Shown piece by piece: positions 44,735-53,298 of a DNA stretch of 64,000 bases. Position 1 is the first letter of the stretch; each line of letters opens with the position of its first letter. The DNA is taken from the NCBI GenBank assembly GCA_963707075.1, contig CAVPOX010000004.1:310001-374000 (forward strand), in the 5' to 3' direction. The DNA comes from CAXMQZ01 sp963707075. GTDB taxonomy: Bacteria; Acidobacteriota; Thermoanaerobaculia; Multivoradales; JAHEKO01. The notes under the pieces were generated by a model. The model did not search any database, was not told the origin of the DNA, and worked only from the letters and a program-made list of their open reading frames with translations. A program made the position numbers and the translations under genes.

Positions 44735-45085
44735 ATGTCCGATGCCGCAGACGAGTTTACGCTTTGGGACCTGAGAGTCGAGGTGATGGCTGGTGACAAG
44801 GAGATGGTCTGCAATCACCAGGTCGGAGACTACTTCGAGCTGTCGGGGGAGAATCTCTCCTTTCCGGCTGGCCAGACGTTTCCTCTGTATCCACTTGCAG
44901 CGCTCCTGCCTTTGCTCCCCGCCAAACAGCGCGACACCCATCCCCACGACTGGATGACTACCGATACAGACATCGCCTGTCCCGATCCTCACTGCGGCGG
45001 CATCTTTCGGATCACGCGCACCAGCCGGCGCACCTTCAGGCATGGCGAGGTCACCCAGGTGCCTCTAGGGGAACCCGACAGTTGA
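44735..45085 (+). CDS. TIGR04076-family protein
   Basis: 116 aa from the ATG at 44735, with GGAAGGAG directly upstream. It is a small soluble protein with the family pattern: an N-terminal LWDLRVEVM strand, CNHQVGDYFEL, then FPLYPLAALLPLLPAKQR and a C-terminal segment with IACPDPHCGGIFRITR. The three Cys residues (one in CNHQ, two in CPDPHC) could bind metal. The function of the family is not established. Its stop overlaps the TTG start of the aldo/keto reductase (TTGA), so the two proteins are made together and probably act in one pathway. Confidence 0.82.
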   Translation: MSDAADEFTLWDLRVEVMAGDKEMVCNHQVGDYFELSGENLSFPAGQTFPLYPLAALLPLLPAKQRDTHPHDWMTTDTDIACPDPHCGGIFRITRTSRRTFRHGEVTQVPLGEPDS

Positions 45086-46128
45086 TCGATCGGGTGGACC
45101 TGGCGCCCGGCTACTCGGTCAGTCGCCTGATCAACGGTGGCTGGCAGCTGTCGGCAGGTCACCGGGAAAAAGCGATCGATCGAGACTCGGTTCTGCAGGA
45201 TCTTCGAGAGCTCGTCGAGTCTGGTTTGACCACCTTCGACTGCGCCGACATCTATACAGGGGTGGAGGAGCTCCTCGGAGATCTGCGTCGCTCGATGAGT
45301 GGTTTGAAAGAGATCCAGGTTCACACCAAGTACGTGCCCGATCTGGCGGACCTGTCCACCGTGAACCGGCAGCACGTCGAGTCCACCATCGACCGTTCGC
45401 TGCATCGCCTCGGTGTGGAGCGACTCGATCTGGTCCAGTTTCACTGGTGGGACTACGCGGTGCCACGCTATGTCGAGGTGGCAACCTGGCTTGCCGAGCT
45501 ACAGCGGGCCGGAAAGGTCCGTTTGCTTGGAACGACCAATTTCGACGTCGTACGACTGAGGGAGATCGTCGAGGCCGGAGTCCCGATCATTGCCAACCAA
45601 CTGCAGTACTCGCTACTCGACAGGCGAGCCGAGGACGAGATGGTGCGCTTCTGTCAGAAGACCGGGATCGGGCTACTCTGCTATGGGTCGGTTGCGGGAG
45701 GTTTTCTCTCTGCTCGCTGGGCCGGCGAGGCTGAACCGATGGGCTCCATGTCGAATCGCTCGCTGACCAAGTACAAGCTGATCATCGACGAGTTCGGAGG
45801 TTGGGCGCTCTACCAGGACCTCCTGAGTGCACTCTCGAAGATCGCTCGTCGTCATCAGGTCAGCCTGACCAACGTGGCAACTCGGTGGGTGCTCGACCGT
45901 CCCGGTGTCGCAGCGGTTCTGATGGGCACGCGAACCGCCAGGCATCTGCGGGACAATCTGCGTGTCTTCGATCTACGTCTGGACGAGGGAGACAACGCGT
46001 TGCTCGATGAGGTGCTGTCGAGAGCGGTGGGTCCGAAGGGTGAGCCCTTCGAGCTGGAACGCGTCCCCAGAGGCCCTCACGCCCGCATCATGAAGACGAA
46101 CCTGAGCCGTGGATCTGGGACTGACTAG
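45082..46128 (+). CDS. Aldo/keto reductase
   Basis: 348 aa from a TTG that overlaps the previous stop (TTGA). It has the (alpha/beta)8 barrel order and the catalytic tetrad: Asp and Tyr in FDCADIYTGVEELLG, Lys in IQVHTKYVPD and His in DLVQFHWWDY. The C-terminal cofactor part includes NVATRWVLDRPGVAAVLMGTRTARHL, the usual NADP(H)-binding end of this superfamily. It therefore reduces an aldehyde or ketone, or runs in reverse, with a nicotinamide cofactor. The substrate cannot be read from sequence. Coupling with the TIGR04076 protein is the best clue to its pathway. Confidence 0.9.
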   Translation: MIDRVDLAPGYSVSRLINGGWQLSAGHREKAIDRDSVLQDLRELVESGLTTFDCADIYTGVEELLGDLRRSMSGLKEIQVHTKYVPDLADLSTVNRQHVESTIDRSLHRLGVERLDLVQFHWWDYAVPRYVEVATWLAELQRAGKVRLLGTTNFDVVRLREIVEAGVPIIANQLQYSLLDRRAEDEMVRFCQKTGIGLLCYGSVAGGFLSARWAGEAEPMGSMSNRSLTKYKLIIDEFGGWALYQDLLSALSKIARRHQVSLTNVATRWVLDRPGVAAVLMGTRTARHLRDNLRVFDLRLDEGDNALLDEVLSRAVGPKGEPFELERVPRGPHARIMKTNLSRGSGTD

Positions 46129-46224
46129 TGCAGGCCTCTCGGGTCGCTTGCCGAGAGCCCCCTCTGCCGAACACCGCCAACGACCCTCGGCGAGATCGCA
46201 GCCGTGTGGGCCCAACGGTACGGT

Positions 46225-46282
46225 CGTCCATTCGCCGAACGCAGCCTCAACCTCCTCTTGCGCAGCGAGGCGATTGGACGAT
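46225..46282 (+). repeat. 58-bp direct repeat, copy 1
   Basis: Identical to 46592-46649 except for two bases. It begins CGTCCATTCGCCGAACGCAG and ends GCGATTGGACGAT. The two copies are in the same orientation and about 310 bp apart. Confidence 0.85.
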
Positions 46283-46380
46283 TGCACCGACCGGCAATCT
46301 GCACAGAGGCACAGCCGCTACAGGTACGGTCGCCGTCGAGGTTCCGGGAGGGTGCCGCGGGACCTGGTCAGAACTTTTGC

Positions 46381-46539
46381 GGGTCGTCGGGTGTGGTCCC
46401 GGAGGGCACGCTCACGCAAGGTGGAGTTGGGATGAAAGGCGTTCGCTCGCTTTCCTGCGCGCCGGACCCTGAAAGACCTGCCACCATCATCTGGATGCGC
46501 TTGGAAAGAGACCCGTCCTGGGACCACACCCCTCGACCT
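46381..46539. repeat. Palindromic MITE-like dispersed repeat, copy 2
   Basis: Left end GGTCGTCGGGTGTGGTCCC pairs with right end GGGACCACACCCCTCGACC with two mismatches. Its core (46393-46527) matches copy 1 at 3038-3171 in length, in both ends and in the middle GCGCCGGA block. No open frame of its own. It lies between the two 58-bp direct repeats. Confidence 0.7.
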
Positions 46540-46591
46540 TTGGCAAGGTCGAGCAGGGTCCCTTTGCTAATCCTCGGCTCCACGGTTCGGG

Positions 46592-46649
46592 CGTCCATTC
46601 GCCGAACGCAGCCTCAAACTCTTCTTGCGCAGCGAGGCGATTGGACGAT
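46592..46649 (+). repeat. 58-bp direct repeat, copy 2
   Basis: Second copy, differing from 46225-46282 at two bases in the CTC/CTT stretch. It ends 38 bp from the stop of the ArsM-like gene on the other strand. Confidence 0.85.
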
Positions 46650-46687
46650 CGGACTGGTACATGGATGGGAGACCGAAGCAGGGGGCC

Positions 46688-47479
46688 TCACGCTTTGAGA
46701 GGCTTGTTCGCCCGGAAGTTGATCCCCGTGGTACCGAAGGAGGCCGCCGAGGAGCTCTGCGGCGCCCCGTTGAAGACCTCTTTGCTCCAGGTGATCTCGA
46801 AGTTCTCGAAGCCTGCCGCCTCGATGACCGCAGCGAGCTCTGCATCCAGCAGAGCGCCGGCGATTCACCCGGTCCAGAGATCGATGTTCCTCTTGGCTCC
46901 TTCCGGAACTTCCTTGGCCACCATTATGTCGGCTATCTGCAACTTGCCGCCGGGCTTGAGCACCCGATGAAGCTCCTTGTACGCCTTGACCTTGTCGGGG
47001 CAAAGGTTCATCACCCCGTTGGAGATGATTACGTCTGCCCAGCCGTCCTCGATGGGCAGAGACTCGACGAAACCCTCCTTGAACTCGACATGGCCGAAGT
47101 CGCCTTCGGCAGCGGCGCCGCGAGCTCTCTCGAGCATCTGTGGCGTCATGTCGATACCGATGATACGGCCCTCGGGGCCGACCATGTTGGCGGCGATCAA
47201 GCTGTCGAGGCCGGCTCCTGAGCCGATATCGACGACCCTGGACCCGACAGGGATCATGCCGAGATTGAAGGGGTTCCCGGTACCGGCCAGCGACTCGATA
47301 GCGCTCTCCGGAACGTTCTCGAGCAGCGCTTCGTCGTACTCGAGGATCTTCGCCAGCGGCCTCCCGGTGTGAAAGTGAAAACCCTTGTCGGGGTGCTCGG
47401 CGACTTCTGCATACTCCTTTTGTATCTCGCAACGGAGAGTCTCCACGTCGACTTCCGGGACGGGTGGGGCATTGGTCAT
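46688..47479 (-). CDS. arsM: Arsenite methyltransferase-like selenoprotein (in-frame UGA read as Sec205)
   Basis: 263 aa if the UGA at 46865-46867 is decoded. The ATG has AAGGAG upstream. A SAM-binding fold starts VVDIGSGAGLDSL (82-94) and ends IIGIDMTPQML; later NGVMNLCPDK holds Cys160. Reading stops at residue 204 (IDLWTG), but the same frame continues for 58 codons as IAGALLDAELAAVIEAAGF and later SFGTTGINFRANKP, the normal C-terminus of ArsM proteins. The UGA stands exactly where ArsM enzymes carry the arsenic-binding Cys of the C-terminal region (Cys224 in the algal enzyme). A bSECIS-type hairpin follows. This indicates a selenocysteine enzyme methylating As(III) or a related metalloid using S-adenosylmethionine. 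A nonsense mutation is the alternative, but the conserved downstream sequence and hairpin argue against it. Confidence 0.87.
46837..46855 (-). promoter_or_regulatory. Bacterial SECIS-type hairpin
   Basis: In the mRNA, GCUCUGC and GCAGAGC form a perfect seven-base stem with apical loop UGGAU. The loop begins at the 17th nucleotide after the UGA and has G at its second position, as expected for SelB-binding bSECIS elements. The hairpin lies within coding sequence that also encodes conserved residues. Confidence 0.8.
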
Positions 47480-47702
47480 CGCATCGGATCTCCTTGATAC
47501 AGCGGTCCGGTGGCAGGTACTCCCACCGCGACATCAGTTGTTACCGCTCGAGAAAGCTGGGCAGATACTAACATCGGGCCGAGATGTGTTGGCCATGGGC
47601 TACAATTCGCTCGCCATCTCGAATCAGATCGGAGAGGCGGGGATGTCGTCGAACGGGGTTCAGGAGCCAGGTCCTGAAACCATGGAATGGGAAGAGAAAC
47701 GC

Positions 47703-50324
47703 ATGATCGGTAGCACTCTGGGTAGCTTCAAGATCACCGCCAAGCTGGGCGAGGGAGGGATGGGGGAGGTGTACCGGGCTACCGATACCAAACTCGGGCG
47801 CGATGTGGCCATCAAGCTGCTTCCGGAGGCGTTGGCGGCCGATCCCGATCGTCTGGCGCGTTTCGAGAGAGAAGCCAGAATGTTGGCGGCGCTGGACCAC
47901 CCGAATATTGCTGCCATCTACGGGCTGGAGGAGGCTGACAGCCGACAGCTGTTGGTTATGCAGCTCGTCGAAGGCGAGACCCTCCAGGAGCGGATTCAGA
48001 AAGGGGCGATCTCGATGGACGAGGCGATGCCGATCGCGCTACAGATCGCCGAAGCCTTCGAGGCTGCGCACGAGAAGGGAATCATTCATCGCGATTTGAA
48101 GCCCGCGAACGTCAAGGTGACGGTGGACGGGATGGTCAAGGTTCTCGATTTCGGTCTGGCCAAGGCTCTCGAGGCCGATGCGGCCGCGGGATCCGATGCC
48201 TCCTTGACGCAATCACCGACGCTGACAGCCCAGATGACGGGGGCTGGGGTCATCCTGGGAACCGCCGGCTACATGAGTCCCGAACAGGCTCGCGGAGAGA
48301 TGGCCGATAAGCGTGCGGACATCTGGGCGTTCGGCGTGGTGCTGATGGAGATGCTCACGGGACGAACGGTTTACGCCGGCCGGACGATCTCCGACACCTT
48401 GGCCAGTGTTCTCAAAGAGGAACCGCGGTGGGAGGAGTTGCCGGCGAGCACCCCGACGACGATTCGCCACCTGCTCGAAAGGTGTCTGGAAAAGAACGAC
48501 CAGAATCGCCTGCAATCCATCGGTGAGGCCCGCATAGCTTTGCGTCACTACCTCGAGGATCCCGAAGCTGCCGGGAGAGCTGGTCCAGACTCGGGCTCGC
48601 GTCGCGGCCGTCCAGGCCTTGGGTGGCTTGCCGCAGCGTTGGTGGTCGGAGGAATCGTCGGCGGCCTGGCCATGAATCTGCGCTCGGACCCCGAAGTGGA
48701 GATCCCCGTGCGCAAATTCAAAGTGAACCAGGCTGGAGTCAACGGGTACTGGGGGAGCTTCCCGAAGATCTCACCGGATGGGAAGACCCTCTTGTTGACC
48801 ACTGCGGAAGGGCTGTACCTGCGGGCGCTGAACTCGCTGGAATCGAGGTTTCTTGACGGGACCGAGAACGGATCGGGCCCCTTCTGGTCCCCGGATAGTC
48901 AGTTCATTGGCTTCGAAGCCGGGCGAAAGCTCTGGAAGACCCCGGTTCAAGGAGGTAGCCCGAGCCTGATCTGTGAGGTGCCAGGTAGGGGGCGGCTGAC
49001 TGCTGCCGTCTGGGGACCTGAAGACCGGATCTTCATCGCCGCCTGGAGAGGAGATCTCTATGAAGTCTCTGCTCAGGGTGGGGATCCCCGCATGATCCTG
49101 GATCTCGACCTGGAGCAGGATATTGATATCCACTATCTCAGCCTGTTGCCGGATGGGGAGACTCTGCTGTTCACCCCACATTCGACCAGCGGCACTTTCC
49201 CCATCGAGGCGTTGGTGAACGGTGAACGTCGGGTCGTCATGGAGATTGAGGGCCAACAGCTCAATATTTCGATACTCGACCGCTCGGGGAATCTCCTCTA
49301 TGAGCGCAGAGGAACCAATGAGGGGATCTGGGCGGTCCCGTTCTCGGCTTCGCAAGTTGAAGTCGTGGGTAAGCCCTTTCTGGTCGCTCCCGAGTCGGGG
49401 CTTCATAGTGTCTCGCAGGACGGCACCCTGACCTACTCGGCGATGGCTGGAGCGCTGTCCCAGTTGGCCTGGATCGATCGTCAGAACCAGGCACAGGAAG
49501 TCCTGGGAGAGCCTCGTGTCGGTCTTCATGATCCGGCTCTTTCTCCAGATGGCTCCAAGGTGCTGGCCATTCTCGAGGAATCGGGGCGCGAAGAAGTCTG
49601 GGTCTTCGACCTGCAGCGGGAGATCTGGACCCGCCTGACCTTTGAAGATGCCGAGGTGGACGCCCCGAGCTGGACCCCTGATGGCGATCGGGTGGTGTAC
49701 GAATCGGGAGACATGGCCACTTCACGCATCCTCGTCGTCTCAGCCGATGGCAGCGGAGAACCGGAGGTTGTGGTGGAATCGGGTGACAATCCGACGCTGT
49801 CTCCGGATGGATCGACGCTGTTCTTCGAGAAGATTGAAGAGGGCAGCCGGGAGCTGTGGAGTCAGCCGCTGGACGGGTCGCAGGAGGCCTCACGCCTGAT
49901 CGACAGCCCGTTCAGCTTGAGGAGAGCTCTGGTTCATCCTTCGGGTCGATACATGGCCTTTGGCTCCAATGAGTCAGGCAACTGGGAGGTCTACCTGACC
50001 CAGTACCCGAGTCTGCAGGGTAAGTGGCAACTCTCCACCGACGGAGGCTTTGGCATGGTCTGGTCTCGCGATGGCAGTCGGTTCTACTTCCACGATTCCC
50101 AGTCTCTCTTCGAGGTCGATATCGAGGTGGAACCGGCGCTGCAGTTGGGTTCTGCTCGCCGGGTCTTCACCGAGGTCGGCGTGGGGACGGTTCTGAGCGC
50201 TGACGACTTCATCGATGTTTCACCGGATGGAGAACGTCTCCTGGTGGTGCAGTCTCCCGATTTTCGGGATGGGGCCGTCGGGGTGGTGGTCGTCCAGAAC
50301 TGGCTGGGGCAGTTTCAACCGTAA
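47703..50324 (+). CDS. Membrane Ser/Thr kinase with C-terminal beta-propeller
   Basis: 873 aa from the ATG at 47703 (MIGSTLGSFK), which matches the start of related kinases and has GGAAGAG upstream; in-frame ATGs at 47643 and 47682 are possible but would add unrelated residues. Kinase domain ~9-285 with GEGGMG, Lys38, Asp131, DFG Asp149 and MSPEQA. One membrane helix (~306-325) is followed by ~545 residues of propeller repeats with SPDGK, SPDSQ and TPDGDRVVYES-type strands, ending in QNWLGQFQP. The propeller is probably the periplasmic sensor. It is divergent from the ArsM-like gene (223 bp apart) and convergent with the next kinase gene. Confidence 0.9.
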   Translation: MIGSTLGSFKITAKLGEGGMGEVYRATDTKLGRDVAIKLLPEALAADPDRLARFEREARMLAALDHPNIAAIYGLEEADSRQLLVMQLVEGETLQERIQKGAISMDEAMPIALQIAEAFEAAHEKGIIHRDLKPANVKVTVDGMVKVLDFGLAKALEADAAAGSDASLTQSPTLTAQMTGAGVILGTAGYMSPEQARGEMADKRADIWAFGVVLMEMLTGRTVYAGRTISDTLASVLKEEPRWEELPASTPTTIRHLLERCLEKNDQNRLQSIGEARIALRHYLEDPEAAGRAGPDSGSRRGRPGLGWLAAALVVGGIVGGLAMNLRSDPEVEIPVRKFKVNQAGVNGYWGSFPKISPDGKTLLLTTAEGLYLRALNSLESRFLDGTENGSGPFWSPDSQFIGFEAGRKLWKTPVQGGSPSLICEVPGRGRLTAAVWGPEDRIFIAAWRGDLYEVSAQGGDPRMILDLDLEQDIDIHYLSLLPDGETLLFTPHSTSGTFPIEALVNGERRVVMEIEGQQLNISILDRSGNLLYERRGTNEGIWAVPFSASQVEVVGKPFLVAPESGLHSVSQDGTLTYSAMAGALSQLAWIDRQNQAQEVLGEPRVGLHDPALSPDGSKVLAILEESGREEVWVFDLQREIWTRLTFEDAEVDAPSWTPDGDRVVYESGDMATSRILVVSADGSGEPEVVVESGDNPTLSPDGSTLFFEKIEEGSRELWSQPLDGSQEASRLIDSPFSLRRALVHPSGRYMAFGSNESGNWEVYLTQYPSLQGKWQLSTDGGFGMVWSRDGSRFYFHDSQSLFEVDIEVEPALQLGSARRVFTEVGVGTVLSADDFIDVSPDGERLLVVQSPDFRDGAVGVVVVQNWLGQFQP

Positions 50325-50396
50325 CGCTCGGGAGGGCTCGCACAGCTCCGGCGATGAGGCAGTTGATGGCTTCTCTTACCCACTCGTGATCGGATT

Positions 50397-53123
50397 TCAG
50401 TTGGCAGCCGGCAGCGTCTTCTGGAGCTCGTCGAACCAGTTGAAGACCATCGTAGCGTGCGTGTTGGCGGACTGGCCATCCGAGCCCGGAAACATCACGA
50501 AGCGTTGACCGTCGGGCGCGACGTCGTAGTCGCTGAAGATGAAGCCGCCGATGCCGATGCCGAACATGCCCCCTCTGTAGGAGCCCTCGAAAACGGTCGT
50601 CGCCCTGCCGACCTGGAACGAGTCTCCCTGCACTTCGATGTTGGCGACCATGACGCCCTCACCGGTGCGGTAGAAGAGCTCCTTGCCATTGCCCGACCAA
50701 CGAGGGAATCGACCACCGCCATCCGAGACCTGCCATCGGCCGGCTGCTGCAGGAAAGGGGCGCACGTAGATCTCAAAGGTCCCGGACTCGTTGGAGGAGT
50801 AGGCCACCCAACGACCATCCGGCGAGAAGTTGGGGTCGCGATCCATGAACTCGGAAGCGAGGAAGACCTCTGGCTGCCCCATGGCTTCGAGATCCAATAC
50901 CGCGATGTCGATGTTGTCGGTCTGGGACTCGCCAATGACCCAGCGTCCATCGGGCGAGACCGATAATGGATAGAAACCGAGCTCGCTCTCGCTCAACCGT
51001 TCGACTTCTCCTGAGCCGTCCGCTCGCTTGCGATAGGGACGGGTCTGGCCATCTCGGTCCGAGCTGAAGAAGAGGTATTGCCCATCGTGGGACCAGAACT
51101 GATCCGCGTCGTACCCGTCGTTGAACGTCAGCCGGGTCGCCACCTCTCGCTCGACATCGTAGACCCAGACATCCCAGTTGTCGTCGCGCAACACGGAGAG
51201 CGCCAGGCGTTTGCCGTCCGGAGAGAGAGCCGGTGCCCCATAGCTGGCCTCGGTGTCCCAGAGAATCGAGGAAGCTCCCTCACGATCGACCCAGACTACC
51301 GGGTACTTCGGTAGCTCCACCACGCCGCCGACATAGGCGAGAGTCCCGTTGAGCGAATAGCTGTACTGGGCTCCACCGGGGCCGTCAGTAGTGACGATGC
51401 CCTGGACAACCGGTGCGGGGGAGCCGGTCAAGTCCATCGAATCCGGATCGAAAGTCACAGCGAAAAGAGTGGCGTCGCGGATAAAAACCAGGTGCCCCGT
51501 AGGGATGTACTGCGGGTAGTAGCCTCCCTCGATCAGAGCCTTGCTCTGGCCGGTCTCGAGATCGACAACATCGATGATCGCCTCGTTCGCGTTGAGCATG
51601 CCCCGAAAACCGACCGTGTAGAGCACCGATCTACCGTCAGGCATGGCGAACGGCCACCGATGGCTGAAATCACCTCGCTCCTCGTTGAAGGTCGTGACCG
51701 GCTCGGGCTCTCCGCCTGCCGCCGAAATCCGGTGCAGCTCGCTGCCACCGTCCGGCGAGAAGATGATTTGCTCGTTGATGGTCCAGGTGGCGCCCCGACT
51801 TCGCTGCACGTCTGTCAGGGCGATTGGGGTGCCACCGGTGACGGGAACCTTTTTGAGCTCATCAGGGGTTGCGAAGCCGAGCCATTGGCCATCCGGCGAG
51901 AAGAAGGGATGGTAGGGCTGCTCACCAACGGCTCCTGTGGCGATAGTCAGGGGGTCGAGTTGATCGAGCGACCGGAGAGCCAGGGTTCGAATGCCTTCAT
52001 CGTCATCGCTGGCAAACGCCAGCTTGGAGCCGTCGGGTGAAAGCACCACGCTCGAGCCGAGATTGACCCACAGGGGGTTGTCGGAAAGGGTGACTTCGAG
52101 TCGCATGGTCTGCTGAGTAGCGGTGGTTTCTGCTGGGCCCAGCAACAGGGCTGCAGCCAGGGCCAGAGCCGTCGCAGCGAAAAGGGCCCACGGCAGGGCT
52201 CGTTTCCAGAACGGGGCCGTCGGTACGATTTCGACTGATTCGACATCCTCGAGGTCGCTGCGGCCAGCCAGCGCGTCTTCCAGCTCCAGGCGGGCGGCCG
52301 CGGCGTCCGGCAGCCGCTCATGCACTTCCCGCTCGAGGCAGCGACGCAGCAGCCGTCGTACCGAGGCTGGAGTCTCGTGGGGGAGTGCGTCGAGGCTGGG
52401 CTCGTCGCGCAGGACTCCGGCGAGGGTGTCGGACATGGTCTTGCCGACAAAGAGCTGGTTACCAGTGAGCATCTCCCAGAGCACGACACCAAAAGCCCAG
52501 AGATCGGCCCGCTTGTCGGCGGCCTCGCCGCGCGCCTGCTCCGGGCTCATGTAGGCTGCGGTTCCGAGCAGCACTCCGGCGCCGGTCATCTGCGCGGTCA
52601 AGGTCGGCGATTCCATCAGCGAAGGATGCGAGCCCGAGGTGGTCGGGTCGCCTTCGATCGCCTTGGCGAGGCCGAAGTCGAGAACCTTGACCTGGCCCTG
52701 ACCGTCGACCTTGACGTTGGCCGGTTTGAGGTCCCGGTGGATGATCCCCTTGGCGTGGGCGGACTCCAGGGCCTCGGCGATCTGCCGCGCGATCTTCATC
52801 GAGTCCTGAATCGGGATCGGTCCACGCTTGATCCGCTCCTGGAGCGTCTCACCGTCGGCCAACTGCATGATGAGGAAGCGCTTGCCGTCGACCTCTTCGA
52901 GACCGTAGATCGCGGCGATGTTGGCGTGATCGAGAGCGGCCAGCATGCGGGCTTCGCGTTCGAAGCGAGCCAGCCGCTCCTCGTCCTCGATAAACAGGTC
53001 CGGCAAGACCTTGATGGCGACATCGCGACCGAGCTGCGTATCGTGGCCGCGATAGACCTCACCCATCCCGCCTTCACCCAACTTGTCGATGATCTTGTAG
53101 TGAGAGACCGTCGTGCCGATCAT
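50397..53123 (-). CDS. Membrane Ser/Thr kinase with C-terminal beta-propeller
   Basis: 908 aa; GGAGG precedes the ATG. Kinase domain ~9-290 with GEGGMG, Lys38, Asp131, DFG Asp149 and MSPEQA. One membrane helix (approx. 310-332) leads to a propeller with SPDGSKLAF, SPDGQWLGF, SPDGKRLAL and SPDGRWVAY blades and a NWFDEL tail. It is a close architectural relative of the kinase encoded at 47703 and is transcribed toward it, the two stops being 72 nt apart. The region upstream is a 175-bp divergent interval shared with the Mut7-C gene. Confidence 0.9.
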   Translation of the reverse strand: MIGTTVSHYKIIDKLGEGGMGEVYRGHDTQLGRDVAIKVLPDLFIEDEERLARFEREARMLAALDHANIAAIYGLEEVDGKRFLIMQLADGETLQERIKRGPIPIQDSMKIARQIAEALESAHAKGIIHRDLKPANVKVDGQGQVKVLDFGLAKAIEGDPTTSGSHPSLMESPTLTAQMTGAGVLLGTAAYMSPEQARGEAADKRADLWAFGVVLWEMLTGNQLFVGKTMSDTLAGVLRDEPSLDALPHETPASVRRLLRRCLEREVHERLPDAAAARLELEDALAGRSDLEDVESVEIVPTAPFWKRALPWALFAATALALAAALLLGPAETTATQQTMRLEVTLSDNPLWVNLGSSVVLSPDGSKLAFASDDDEGIRTLALRSLDQLDPLTIATGAVGEQPYHPFFSPDGQWLGFATPDELKKVPVTGGTPIALTDVQRSRGATWTINEQIIFSPDGGSELHRISAAGGEPEPVTTFNEERGDFSHRWPFAMPDGRSVLYTVGFRGMLNANEAIIDVVDLETGQSKALIEGGYYPQYIPTGHLVFIRDATLFAVTFDPDSMDLTGSPAPVVQGIVTTDGPGGAQYSYSLNGTLAYVGGVVELPKYPVVWVDREGASSILWDTEASYGAPALSPDGKRLALSVLRDDNWDVWVYDVEREVATRLTFNDGYDADQFWSHDGQYLFFSSDRDGQTRPYRKRADGSGEVERLSESELGFYPLSVSPDGRWVIGESQTDNIDIAVLDLEAMGQPEVFLASEFMDRDPNFSPDGRWVAYSSNESGTFEIYVRPFPAAAGRWQVSDGGGRFPRWSGNGKELFYRTGEGVMVANIEVQGDSFQVGRATTVFEGSYRGGMFGIGIGGFIFSDYDVAPDGQRFVMFPGSDGQSANTHATMVFNWFDELQKTLPAAN

Positions 53124-53298
53124 GAAACCTCCGCCCTGTTGTGCGTCGTGCGGGGCCGATCGTAGCAGAAGGTCGAGCCGGGAACTGCAAAGATCGGGAC
53201 GGTCACGAACCGAAGTCGCCGGCCTCTACGACGGCAGACTGGAGATTGTGTTGGCATCGCGTTCGGTGATTGGACTCGAGGGCTAGAATCGGATCGAC

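Larger units (their letters stand above)
46129..46687. other. Repeat-rich non-coding interval between aldo/keto reductase and ArsM-like genes
   Basis: 559 bp without a convincing gene. It contains two 58-bp direct repeats (46225-46282 and 46592-46649) with a palindromic MITE-like element (46381-46539) between them. A plus-strand open frame of 164 codons spans both direct repeats but crosses the palindromic element and has no recognisable product, so I do not call it. The repeats may record an insertion event next to a duplicated short sequence. Confidence 0.6.

Noticed and set aside
43157..45043. 628-codon minus-strand frame over the antiporter gene
   Set aside because: It is low-complexity Arg/His/Gly-rich sequence in a different frame from the clear NhaC protein.
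46204..46698. 164-codon plus-strand frame across the repeat region
   Set aside because: It runs through both direct repeats and the palindromic element, has no Shine-Dalgarno of note and no recognisable product.
46688..46867. Frameshift or pseudogene explanation for the ArsM-like gene
   Set aside because: The tail continues in the same frame, so no shift is needed. The UGA is at the functional Cys position and a SECIS-type hairpin follows.
46614..47534. Open frame overlapping the ArsM-like gene in another minus-strand frame
   Set aside because: Its sequence is Arg/Gly-rich without a domain, while the ArsM frame carries the SAM motif and conserved tail on both sides of the UGA.
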